Below are positions 40,301 to 52,300 of a stretch of 60,000 nucleotides of DNA, piece by piece (the first letter of the stretch is position 1; every line of letters begins with the position of its first letter). The notes under the pieces are model-generated. The model ran no database searches and was not told where the DNA came from. It worked only from the letters and a program-made list of their open reading frames with translations. The DNA comes from Bolinopsis microptera (Eukaryota; Ctenophora; Tentaculata; Lobata; Bolinopsidae): positions 20,552,837 to 20,612,836 of the forward strand of contig NC_087073.1 in assembly GCF_026151205.1 (NCBI RefSeq), in the 5' to 3' direction. Both the position numbers and the translations under genes were made by a program.

Positions 40301-43300
40301 TTTGATTTTTACGTGGTACCATTATAGACCATGCTAAAGCCGATAGTTTGACCTAGCCTCGATCTTTCACACGGTAAAATTTTACCCCTCAGGTGGTTTT
40401 GAGCTCAAATATCTTCTTACTGGTTTTAGCTACGCTGATGGATGTTGAACCCTCGTCTTAAGCATACAATTTCCTACTTCTTGACGTATGGACACCAGTC
40501 AGACCGAAATACTTCTTCTCAACGATAGCAAAATATAACGTTTAGTCAAGATTATACATATTTTCGAATTTGCTCACGACTTCCCATTTTTGGGTCTTAT
40601 CTCTAATCCTAGGGGCTTTGACACCTTTCAGACAACAAACATTTAGTCATGTGACTGCCCTGGAAATATAACCGAGAGTACAGCCAAAACAGATCACCAG
40701 GGATCTCGGTAGGGTGCCGGTTATGCGGCTCACCAGCAGTTCCTACTGGGTCATTTTAGTAAGTGCCATAATACAGGATGGCCTTTTTGTAGCTCTGGTT
40801 ACCGAATACCGACCTCTGCTGCTAAAATCGCTTTAGGATGTTATAGATAGGAAGTTAAGGCATACTCTCTGCTAAAAAATTTTTGGTATGGAAGCTTTAA
40901 CTACCTGTGAGGCGACTTCTGTGAACAGTGCTTGGGGGGGGGGGGGGGGCAACCATATTAAAGTATATTAAAATGTAGGATTTTTCCCGATTTTGACCCG
41001 GGGATATACTTTAATATACTTTAATATACCTACAATATACTTTAATATATCCCTATCTCCTTGGAGGCCTACATCAAAAATTGTTGCCCAAAATAAGCTT
41101 GAAATGCAATTCTTAATCGATTCCAAAAAGTTCTTGAAAAAATATTGAAAACTGATAGAGTTATTTCAATTTTAATGAAGTCATTTTGGCTAGTATTCCG
41201 AACCGAGATATTATGTGCAATTTTCCCAATTTTGTTCATGGAGGTCTTTTTACTTAGTATCCACTATATTCAACAAACACTGAGTTATATCTTTCACATA
41301 GAGTTAGTCTCATTAAAAAATATTGAAATTTTATCGAATTTGGGCAAAAGCGAATTTGGGCAAAAGCGTATGCCCAAATATGGGCATATTTTTTAAAGCT
41401 CATAGCTCAGCCAATTTTTGACCAATCTGGTTGGCAATTTATGTACTAGTCCTAAAACAGGCTTATCTTGCGAATCTGAGTGAAAAATATAGTTCATCAT
41501 GTAAATCTTAACGAAGAATATAAATCTTCTAATTGTAGGTATATTAAAGTATATTAAAATGTAGGATTTTTTCCGATTTTGACCCGGGGATATACTTTAA
41601 TATACTTTAATATGGTTGCCCCCCCCCCCCCCCCCCCCCCCCCCCAGTGCTTTACTGTACAATTTTTATAGGACCCCTCCCCTAGTTCGAGACCATTATC
41701 GGGGACAAAGATCAACCAATTTGATCAAATGGGGCTGATAGTTTGCACGCAATTAATCTTGAAGATGGGAGGAGGCATTTTGACTCAGATACCCATGATA
41801 GCAGTTATAAAAATATCTGTGTTAAACGTACCTTGACTCTATCCTTGATGATGATGTTGGTGTTAGTACGTCTGTTGTTACCACCTCCACCGTTACCACC
41901 TTGCTGCAATACCTGCACAAATACTCAGTTAATACCAGATAATAAAGTTTTATATGAGATATCAGATTTATTGATTTTACAAATAAAAGGTTAAAAGATC
42001 TGGGATACTTTTGCATTGCACACTTCTGAAAATCAAGAATTTAATGTTTAATTAAATAATAGATGTGGATGCTGCATCACCTGCCCACCAGAATTCAGAC
42101 CTTTAATACAATATAACGACATTTTGTCCCCTCGAAACCACTCAATTGAACTAATACTGCAGACGTGACTATTACAGGAATGACAAATTTAGTACGTAAT
42201 ATGTCGACTTTTAATTTCAAGGCAACTACTGAGTAACTATGACGACTGTGAACAGACAGGGCAAGGCTGTAGCACATTTCCTGGGACCCTCATAACGGTT
42301 TTAAAACATCTACAACATTAGCACTCAGTCTCTAGTTCTTTGACTGATCCTAGTCACTAGATATGACTGGACTAGAACAGCTTTTCTGTACAGATCAGTG
42401 AATTTTGAGCACAATTGAATTCTATTCTGATACACTTGAAAAACGTCCACACTTCACATGGGTTATGGGGAAAGTTTATAGAATTTGCATTATATTATAT
42501 ATAATATAATGCAAATTCATATTGATATGAAGTTCTATATATATTAGGACGCAATGAAACTACCGGACCACGATGTATGGGGACTTGCCACCCCATGGCA
42601 TTTGGCAACATTAAAATATATCGACTCTGTTACATCGTTTCCTTAAATTATTTGTTATATAGTAGTGTTGAAAGTATTAAACCCCTCGGTTTCAGTTCCT
42701 TGTTTAACACTGCCGTACAGCAAGAACATTCGCCGGGATCTCCAAGGATGGGCACATAGCTCACTCCACTCAATGCTCTGTCAAATGTTGCTTATATACC
42801 AAGGATCTACAGGAAATATTTCCTTGTAAGTTTTTTAGAGGGCGATCTGTGAACAGACAACTACCTCATTCCCAACTATAGGAACTAGAATTCCTATACT
42901 ATCCCAACAAGCTACACCATATGAAGTTCTATATATAGAACCCGCATGTACTAAACCAATGAGCGCGGCGCAATTTTGCACGTGACAAGCTAAGCACGTG
43001 ACATATGCAGCGTGTTGAGATAGTTATTATTCGATATGATCTGAACATGTCCTGTTCATTGTTCAGCCATCCTATATAAAGACTTGAGTTAAGATATCAA
43101 TCATAGTGATCTACGTCAAGCGAAAGATAATACCATAATTTGCACCACTATTTAAAGCTGTGCACAGGTATAAGATATTGAAAGACTCATTTCTTAAGCT
43201 ATTTATCTAAACTCTCTAGCGCAACTATTTATCAGTACTCTTTATCATTTATAGTTAGCTTTTTTTATCATAGAAAATATAGAGGTTTTCGCGAAATAAC

Positions 43301-46300
43301 TTTCCTTGAAATCTGCCATACTGCCCACTGATGGGATCTCGATACTCCAATGAGAAGATCTGAAGATGACATTGTTTGCCCGATAAGCTGTTTCTAAGCA
43401 AGGTGCCACTACTGACAAGCCTTGTAAAGTGGTGCACCGTTATAGCATTATGTCATTTTGTTTGAATTTATGATATTTAAAAGCCCGAACTAACTTCTTG
43501 AAAGCCATTAAAGCGTGATTTTTTTACTATGAATTGGTACGAAACCAATCCTGTTTCAATATCAATCCCTAGTTGATTTCATTCCTAGAGGCATGTATTC
43601 TAAAATATTTGACGTTTGGTGACCACGAAAACACTCTATTTATCTGTATCGCTGGTTATTTAATGGCTTTTTAGTGGACATTTTAAAGACGTCAGGATGG
43701 AGCGTTTAAGTATTAAGACCGTGTGTAGTGGACCAATAAGCCAAGCCCAATTTCACACGTGACACATGCTGACGCGTCACCATTTTCTTATTCTTTAAAA
43801 AGAGAGTGAGATCAATCAGATAATTTTGAACATAAAAAACATTGCAAATTTCTAAAAATGGTCCATTTGTTTTAATTTCAATTCTCAATCATTCTTACAG
43901 TTTTTATGGGATCATTTTGAGATTTGGCAGGCAATAAAGCAAAAAATAACAATGTTGATGTTTGGTTTTTTCAGGCACTATTTAATTTTAAACAACTTCT
44001 CAGAAATGAATCTCACGACCCCTAACAACACTGATGTTTTCACAAACATCACTGAAATGTTAGCAGAAATTCTCCATTCTCCTTCCGCAGCAGTGTCACC
44101 ATCCGAAATACACAACTATACCTCCTTGGACGGAAATCTTGACAGGGTTTGGCTCTACCAGCACTATTCTTCTGTAGGACGACACCTAGCATTGGTCTGG
44201 TCTCTCTTCACTGCCTTACTCTCCATCTTGGGAAACATCACCGTCTTCGTTGGTTCTGTAAAGTACAACGCTCTGCCAGTTGACAGAGTATCTATCAGTC
44301 TCATCAGAAACTTAGCTGTAGTCGACTTTACCTCTGGTATGTTCATTGTAATCAACGTAGCTTATATTACCACAGGGTCGAATGTGTACGGGGAAGTCCT
44401 CTGCTACATCTTTACAAGATTCTTCTACTTCATCCAGGGAGTTGGGACTGTTTTTATATCCATTCTCAACGTAAACAAGCTCCACTGCCTCCTCTTTCCG
44501 TTAAGGGCAAGGTCTAGAACATTCCGACAGGGTCACGTGGTGTGCTCTCTCATCTGGATATCTACCACTTTCTTCTCGGTTTTTCCAGTGATATTTGAAA
44601 TGGCGGACAAGACGACCATTGAGTTCCTACCTGGAGGTAACCAATGCACCAAAATGTCTTCAGACAACTCTCGTGTGGTCTATATCTTCAGCACGGTCGC
44701 TGCTGTCCTCTTCGTGCTGCTCCCTATTCTAACTATCTTTATCACTACTATCTGGCTGGCTTGCCTAGTAAAAAGGGTGACGGGTGCTATCCAGAGACAG
44801 AGTGTTCTTACCCTCCTCTGTGTGTCTCTTGTCTTTGTCTCTTCCTATGCTCCATACTGCTGTTTCATCATCATGCGCGATGCTCTGCCAAGAGAACTGA
44901 CTCATACCATATGGTTCGCTACCTTTTTTAGGACCACAACTCTAGTGGTATATGCTAGCTCTGCCGCTAACCCTATTATCTACAGCCTCTCTATCAGAAG
45001 TTTTGGAAGGTTTGTGAAGAGTAGTTTCAGGTGTGGTTCTTTACGGAAGGTACCTCAAATTAGGTTTAGGTTAGGGTTGGCGGTATATAGAGTCACTAGG
45101 GCGATAAACTGGACTTCTGGTTAAAACAACCGACCAACCAGTAATCCTAATAGTAATGGATAAAAGACTTGACAAACTGAGCAATCGTTTTTATCAGATG
45201 CGTTTTATGACGATATCACGAGTTTTTCTCTTTCTATATTAAGTAGTTACCCTTTTTAAGACAGATCGTTAATGTAATCTTTGTTTAATGTATAACTATA
45301 AGTATATGATATACATTTTATGATAGATTTTAAGCTTATTTCGACAATATTTCTAGACGTAAATAATTGAGCTAATATCCTTTTTTTGTTTCTGCTTAAA
45401 TGAGCTATTCTTTGTGTCATTCAATTTTTGTTTCCTTGTCGAGTCATTACTAATTACTATGCCCAGATTAATGAACATAATTGTTACTTTATTCGTATAT
45501 TTTTTTAATTCAGTGTCTATTTGTTAAATCGTGTTTAACTGCCTTCATTCTTTTGTCATTGAAAGTGATAGCCTAATATTGCGTCCCCTTAGTGTTGGCC
45601 GGAACGATATATTTTATTGATAGTATCGGCTCACAAAACAAGAACAAGTTACAAAAACAAAAACAAGTTACAGAGAGGAAAGGAGAGGAGAGGAGAGGAG
45701 AGGAGAGGATAGAGATGAGAGGAGAGGAGAGGAGAGGAGAGGAGAGGAGAGGAGAGGAGAGGAGAGGAGAGGAGAGGAGAGGAGAGGAGAGGAGAGGAGA
45801 GGAGAGGAGAGGAGAGGAGAGGAGAGGAGAGGAGAGGAGAGGAGAGGAGAGGAGAGGAGAGGAGAGGAGAGGAGAGGAGAGGAGAGGAGAGGAGAGGAGA
45901 GGAGAGGAGAGGAGAGGAGAGGAGAGGAGAGGAGAGGAGAGGAGAGGAGAGGAGAGGAGAGGAGAGGAGAGGAGAGGAGAGGAGAGGAGAGGAGAGGAGA
46001 GAGGAGAGGAGAGGAGCTCGCAGTTTCCACACTGGAAAATGAGCTCCAAAAAGTTGTCAGCCTCCTTTAAGTCCCAGAACAATACCTGCTATTAGTATTC
46101 AAAGAAATTTCTGCAAAAAAAACTCTGAAACACGGACTTTCACTTACTTTGAGTCTGAAAAAGACGATGCTGGTCAGTAGAGCGATGGAATTTTCTAGAT
46201 CGTCCAGTTTCTCCTGGCCTCTGTTAGAGGGGTAGACCGCTTTGTAGGAAGCGAGGTTCTCTCGTAAACTGGACTGTAGTCTGTCTAGAACTGTCGTGAA

Positions 46301-49300
46301 CTTTTGTTTCTGGAGAGATACACAAGCTACATAACGTGTGGAGTGTGGACCAGTTAGTAAATAATTTTAATATTTCACTAGTTTAGTTTTCAAAAACTTA
46401 TTAAACTAATTAACTTATTTCCTGTAGGCACTTTTTATGAAGAAATTTAAAAAAAGACAAAGATCATTCTATCATCCCGTTCATAACATTTACATTGCGT
46501 AATCAAACTTACTCCGAAGTTAGAGACGTTGATCTCCTGTCCGTTGTTGCGTCTGTAATGACTATTGATAAGAGCCAGCAACTTGCTAACGTCTTGAGGT
46601 GGAGCGTCTTTCTTCGTGATAAACCGCTGTGTTAGACACGAGAACTGCCTGTAACAGGGTGTAACAGTGTGGGTTACAGCGTGTGTTACAGTTCAGGGTT
46701 ACAGCGTGTGTGTAACAGTTCAGGGTTACAGCGTGTGTGTTACAGTGTGGGTTACAAATGTTACAAGTCGTGACTAAATCATGACTTTGGAGGAGGCATC
46801 TGGTTTCTCTCACTTTCATAATAAAGTCAAGAAAAAATGAGAAACCATAATTAGACCTTTCTTGTCTTTAAAGCGAAACATCTGAGAGAATAATGATTTC
46901 AAAAAAACGAATGTAACTTACGTCATGGCCATGAAAATAGATTCGATTCCGAAACGAGTAGCAAATTCCTCAACTATGTACTGAGCTGGTCCGTCGAAAA
47001 AGGTCGGCCACTCCTGTAAGAGACATTGAAGCAATCAGTTACACTGTAATACATTTTGTGGCCACTTAGTTTCAAAATTGGATGTGTTTTAAGATCTAGA
47101 CCGAAAAAAAATTGGACACATCAGAAGATCTTAAAACGTCTAAATCCACGGAAAACAATACAATCTCTCTTAATGAAACCAATACTCACATCAAGTTCAT
47201 CTCCCTTCAATTTGCGGGTTCCAGGAGGGATATTAACTCCATTGTTAACCTCACACAGGTGATTAAACAAAGTCTCGTGGAGTATCTGGTACTGGATATG
47301 ATAACTTGCCATGTTCTGCTCCTCTCCCTCTATCTTGATCGTCATCCGGAGGTGGACTTGCCCGGACACGTCCGAACGGTCTGTTCTCTGTTCTGTTAGG
47401 ATATTAGCTGGTTATTTCTCTGTAGGTTGGTATTATTTAACATTTTACAATGTGGTATCTTCGGGCATATGTGATGATGAATTGGTGTTGTCTGGTCATT
47501 ACGGAGTTCGAGCAATTTTATTATATTGAGAGGCAGTAAAACTAGCGGGCTGCGATGAATGGGAACTTGCCACTCCATGGCAACATTAGAATATATCTAG
47601 TCTGATATCACGTTCATCACTGCGAACACTTAAGATTATTGCTGCTCCACGTTCCGTAGAATTCTATTCAGCTGTTGGCTGCTACAGCTTGAGATAAAAT
47701 TGTTAATGATACGCTAAGCGAATGGATGAGTTGAGAGCATATGAAGCTATAAGCTGTTGGGCGTATACCGCGGCTAACACTTACCATTAACAAAACATGT
47801 TTTGGTAACATGATCGTAGATCTGGACGCCGACTAGATTTAGAAATAAGATAATGTTGTAATTTATAACAGGTCAGCTCTAAGCTCCCAGTCATTGAAAC
47901 ATTTAGGTAATCTTACAAAACATTTTAATTTCTGACAAATTCAAAACTCAAATCTCATAAAATTCTACTTACTCAGATCGATCCAGACGTCGGTTTCTCC
48001 ACAAAGTTGTTTCACATCGATAATGGCCTGACCTAAGAAGTCGTCTGCTTCGCGTTTGAGGTGAGTCATGACACGTGACTTGAAGTCATCATCTTCATCC
48101 CACACCCGCACCTAATATACAGAACTTATAATTCACACTCTCAACAGTCATTCAGAGTCATGTTACCAAATATGAAATATGAAATATACAAGCGCTCAGT
48201 TCCCGGGATCATAGGTTTATGAGCTAATTTCAAAGAATATCCTGCAGGTTGATTTTGTTTCATTTACAAGGAAAATAAATGGTATAAAAGTCAAAATGAT
48301 GTCAACAAACCTTGATTCTGTCTGAGGAATTATTGCAGTCGAAGCTAAAGTTCTCGTTCCACTTTGGGTTCAGATCTTGCTGTATTGTGGCGGTGGTTTT
48401 CTTTATTTTTCCAACTTGTACAGTAACATACGGATCACTGGTACCTGTCAGAAAATCATCATCAAGTAGGGTTAGAGTGGCAAAAAGACAAAGGATCTTA
48501 CTTATAATTCAAAGAATTATTTCTGTACGTACACTGTACGACCGCCCACGTGCAAATTAGACGAGAAATAGGAAGTTGCGTAGTAACCATGGTAACGAGG
48601 GTTATTACACGCACGTGCACGTGCAATGATTGTTTTAACGTCATTTTGATCGGTTTTGTTGATATTACGCTGTGTTTAGTACGAACAATATGTTAATTGG
48701 CTGTATCTTCGGTTGTGTAGGATATTTTTTGACGCGATTTAAACTTACTAAGAAAAAATATTATTAGCTTCCTTCCTGTGACCACGGGTTTTCTAGTCTT
48801 ACTTATAATTCAGAGAATTATCTTTGTACAATCTTTGTAGAATGTACGACCGCCCACGTGCAAATTAGGTAAAAAGCAAAAGGTTGCAAAGTAACCATGG
48901 TAACGAGGGTTATTACACGCACGTGCACGTGCAATGATTGTTTTAACGTCATTTTGATCGGTTTTGTTGATATTATGTTGTGTTCAGTGCGAGATATATT
49001 TTAATCGGCTGTATCTTCGGTTGTGTAGGATATTTTTTGACGCGATTTAAACTTACTAAGAAAAAATACTATTAGCTTCCTCCCTGTGACCACGGGTTTT
49101 CTAGTCTTACTTATATAATTCAGAGAATTATCTTTGTTTGTACAATGTACGTACACTGTACGACCGCCCACGTGCAAATTAGGTAAAAAACAGAAGGTTG
49201 CACAGTAACCATGGTAACAAGGATTGTAACACGCACGTGCACGTGCAATGATTGTTTTAACGTCATTTTGATCGGTTTTGTTGATATTATGTTGTGTTCA

Positions 49301-52300
49301 GTGCGAGATATATTTTAATCGGCTGTATCGTCGGTTGTGATGGATATTGTTTGATATAACGATAAAAACTTACTATCAAAGAATCCTATTAGCTTCCTCC
49401 CTGTGACGGGTTTTCTAGTATTATAATAAAGAACGCTAAATATCTGAATTAATTTCCGCAGCTCCGGAGCAGTTTACCTGATTTATCTTTGCCAGTAAGA
49501 CCCTGAGCCTCGACCACTTCAATGTCAATTTTAGCGCTCCACTTGCTAGACCCGGTTAGAATAGAATGTTTCACCTCCTTCTTCACTTGGTCCAGCTTCT
49601 CACTTTCCTCAGCGAAAGCTAGTCTTAGCAATTCAAACGTGTCCTTAGACGCGTTCTCTGTCACCTTCATCCTTTGCCTGAAGAAGAACAAGGCTTGTAT
49701 ATACAAATTGAGAATTTTAAAGTTACAGGTATTGTAATAATCTGTTTTCGCTCTTTTGTACTAAATAATCTTAAAAATTTCAATTATCGACTTTAAAAAA
49801 GTTTTCCGCGATCCCTTTAAAGGTGATATAATACTCGATGAACTACTCACTCTATCGCCCTCATGATGTATTCGTGTTGGGCAGTGTCCTCGTTCTCTCC
49901 TCGCAGAGTCTTCTGGTGGGCTCGCTGAACAAAACGACTTTAATTATCAAATATTATCAAGAATCATCGAGCATCTGCTAGTTTCTTGTCATTGAGAATA
50001 TCGTTAACGATTAAATCGAAATTGAAAGAGAACTACATTAACTTATATTTCAGTTTTCAGATTGGTTACCTGAAGACAGTCAGCATTAAGGAGTTCCTGA
50101 CACTTCTGATGACACTTCACCCCACAGGAGGAACACTTCATACCCTGTTTCGTGATCCCCCACAGCAATCCCTCGCACTCAGAACAGAATGCTGGCGACA
50201 AAGTCGACCTGTACCGTGGTATATATTGTTGAATGATAACAAACAGTTTCTTCTTTTAAAGTCTACTATGATTCATGAGAAAGCTTAATCCAATCTTATA
50301 TTCTCCAGCAAGTACAACAAACAAAAGAATCAAATTACCAACCAGGAGTGGAACTTGTGAGGTTCAGTTAACGAGATGGGGTAGATAAGAGCTTGGATAG
50401 TCTTTCTGAACACGTGTACCTTGAGAGTCCCGTAGTTGGCGATGTCAAAGAAACTGTCTCCTAGCTTAAACTCGGGGTTAGAGTCAGTACTTCGGGGCTT
50501 GCTGTACATCTGCATTTTAGTAGTCGTACTGTTTACTGTGTCCCACATTCTGCAAAGTTATCAAGTTAAAATTCCAGATTGCAACAGAAAGGAGTAAATC
50601 TCAAAACATCAGAAGCAAAGACGTGGCGGTATAAATTCGCACAAAAGAGCTTCTGACGTACAAACAAAATTCAACAGCGCCTCTTTCTGAAGAACTAAAT
50701 TTCCTGGAACAGTCACATCGGTCGGAATACGTCAATAGAAGTATATAATGGAAAACAACAACGAAGTATTATTACAGAGATCGTAAGAGATTTAAGAGAT
50801 ATTTAAACTACAAATCTCACAGACCTGGCAGCGGTACTCTTCACTTTCTCAGAGTCGAACATATCACTGCTGTTATCACTGTTAACCGTACTATTATTTT
50901 CGTGACGTGGCAGACTTCCTCCTTCCCCCTCAGTCGGCGGGTACACTCCGTTCTCTTTCACTTCGTTAGATTCTCTTTTAGTTTCCCCGTCTTCTCCTTC
51001 TTCCTCTTCTTCTCCCTCCTAGGACACGAATATTAGTGTGAACATCCCGCCCATAACATCTTTTATAATTTCGGGATGAACAATTTTTGTAAAAAAACAT
51101 TCATGTTACACTGCACAACAAAAGCAGAGAGAAAACAGCAGAGTTTTAAAGATGAACAATTATGAAACAGGAACCTTCGGTGGTTTGTCAATGTTCCTAA
51201 CCTTTGGTGGTTTGTCAATGTTCCTAACCTTTGGTGGTTTTTCAATGTTCCTAACCTTTGGTGGTTTGTCAATGTTCCTAACCTTTGGTGGTTTGTCAAT
51301 GTTCCTAACCTTTGGTGGTTTGTCAATGTTCCTAACCTTTGGCATGGTGGTTTGTCAATGTTCCTAACCTTTGGTGGTTTGTCAATGTTCCTACCTTTGC
51401 TGGTTTGTCAATGTTCCTCATGTAAATATTCTTCCGGATCCTCTGAACTGCACTCATCCACATCAGGGCCTCCTTGGAGACCTCCTCAGCCTCTGCCTCG
51501 TGCTCATCAGACATGAGGGAGAATTGGGACGTGCTCCGAGACGTGTTATTACTAGGAGAACGGAATAGTTAGAGCAAAAATATACCAACTGTAACTAAAA
51601 TACACGGTGTATTTAAGTTACAGTTTTTAAAGATATTTAATGGGTTGAAACATAAAACGGATAATAAATCGGTTGGAGCTGATTTTTGGAGCAACATTGG
51701 TGATTAGGCACATATAATAGGCACGAGGTAAACTACAAGGGCTAATGAGTGTTCAAACGATTAAAAGGAAAATATAAACGCAGCTCACTCTGTATTATCC
51801 TGTTGGACATGGTTTCCCGAGCCGTCCTGAATAAGATTGGAGATACGAGGGTGCATTGGTTGAGAGTTAGCTGAGTAGACTCCGTCAGCACTGGTCTGGG
51901 ACATGCTGCTGTGTTGGGACAAGTGTGACATGCTCACCGACATCATGTCCATGTCTCCGTTCTGAGAACCTGTGGTGGGTCACGTGTTAATGTCACGTGT
52001 TAATGTCACGTGTTTATGAAAGAGAGACACAGTGTTTATCACCCCGCTCATAATAAGTTTCTAGTTAAAGATCTGTTTCTGTTTAAATTTGGCTAGTTAA
52101 AGATCTAAATTCTAAACAAAACGGTGTCCATTACATGTCAGAGATAATTTGTTATTTTTTTCTAATATCTGATAAACAGTATTTGAATTACCAAACGAAA
52201 TTTTGATAAGTCTCGTTCTGTCGGCTGATTTCTTCTCAAACCGGACACCTTCAAAGCGTGGTTTCATTTCAATCTGTTGGAACAGTTCGTCTACTTTATC

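Noticed and set aside
45573-46095. Frames over the GGAGA array on both strands
   Set aside because: These are repeat translations within an UNC13 intron. No gene runs through them.
51063-51367. Repeat-encoded proteins such as RNIDKPPKV repeats
   Set aside because: The frame comes from the 27-bp minisatellite in an intron. It is reported as a splice-site finding instead.
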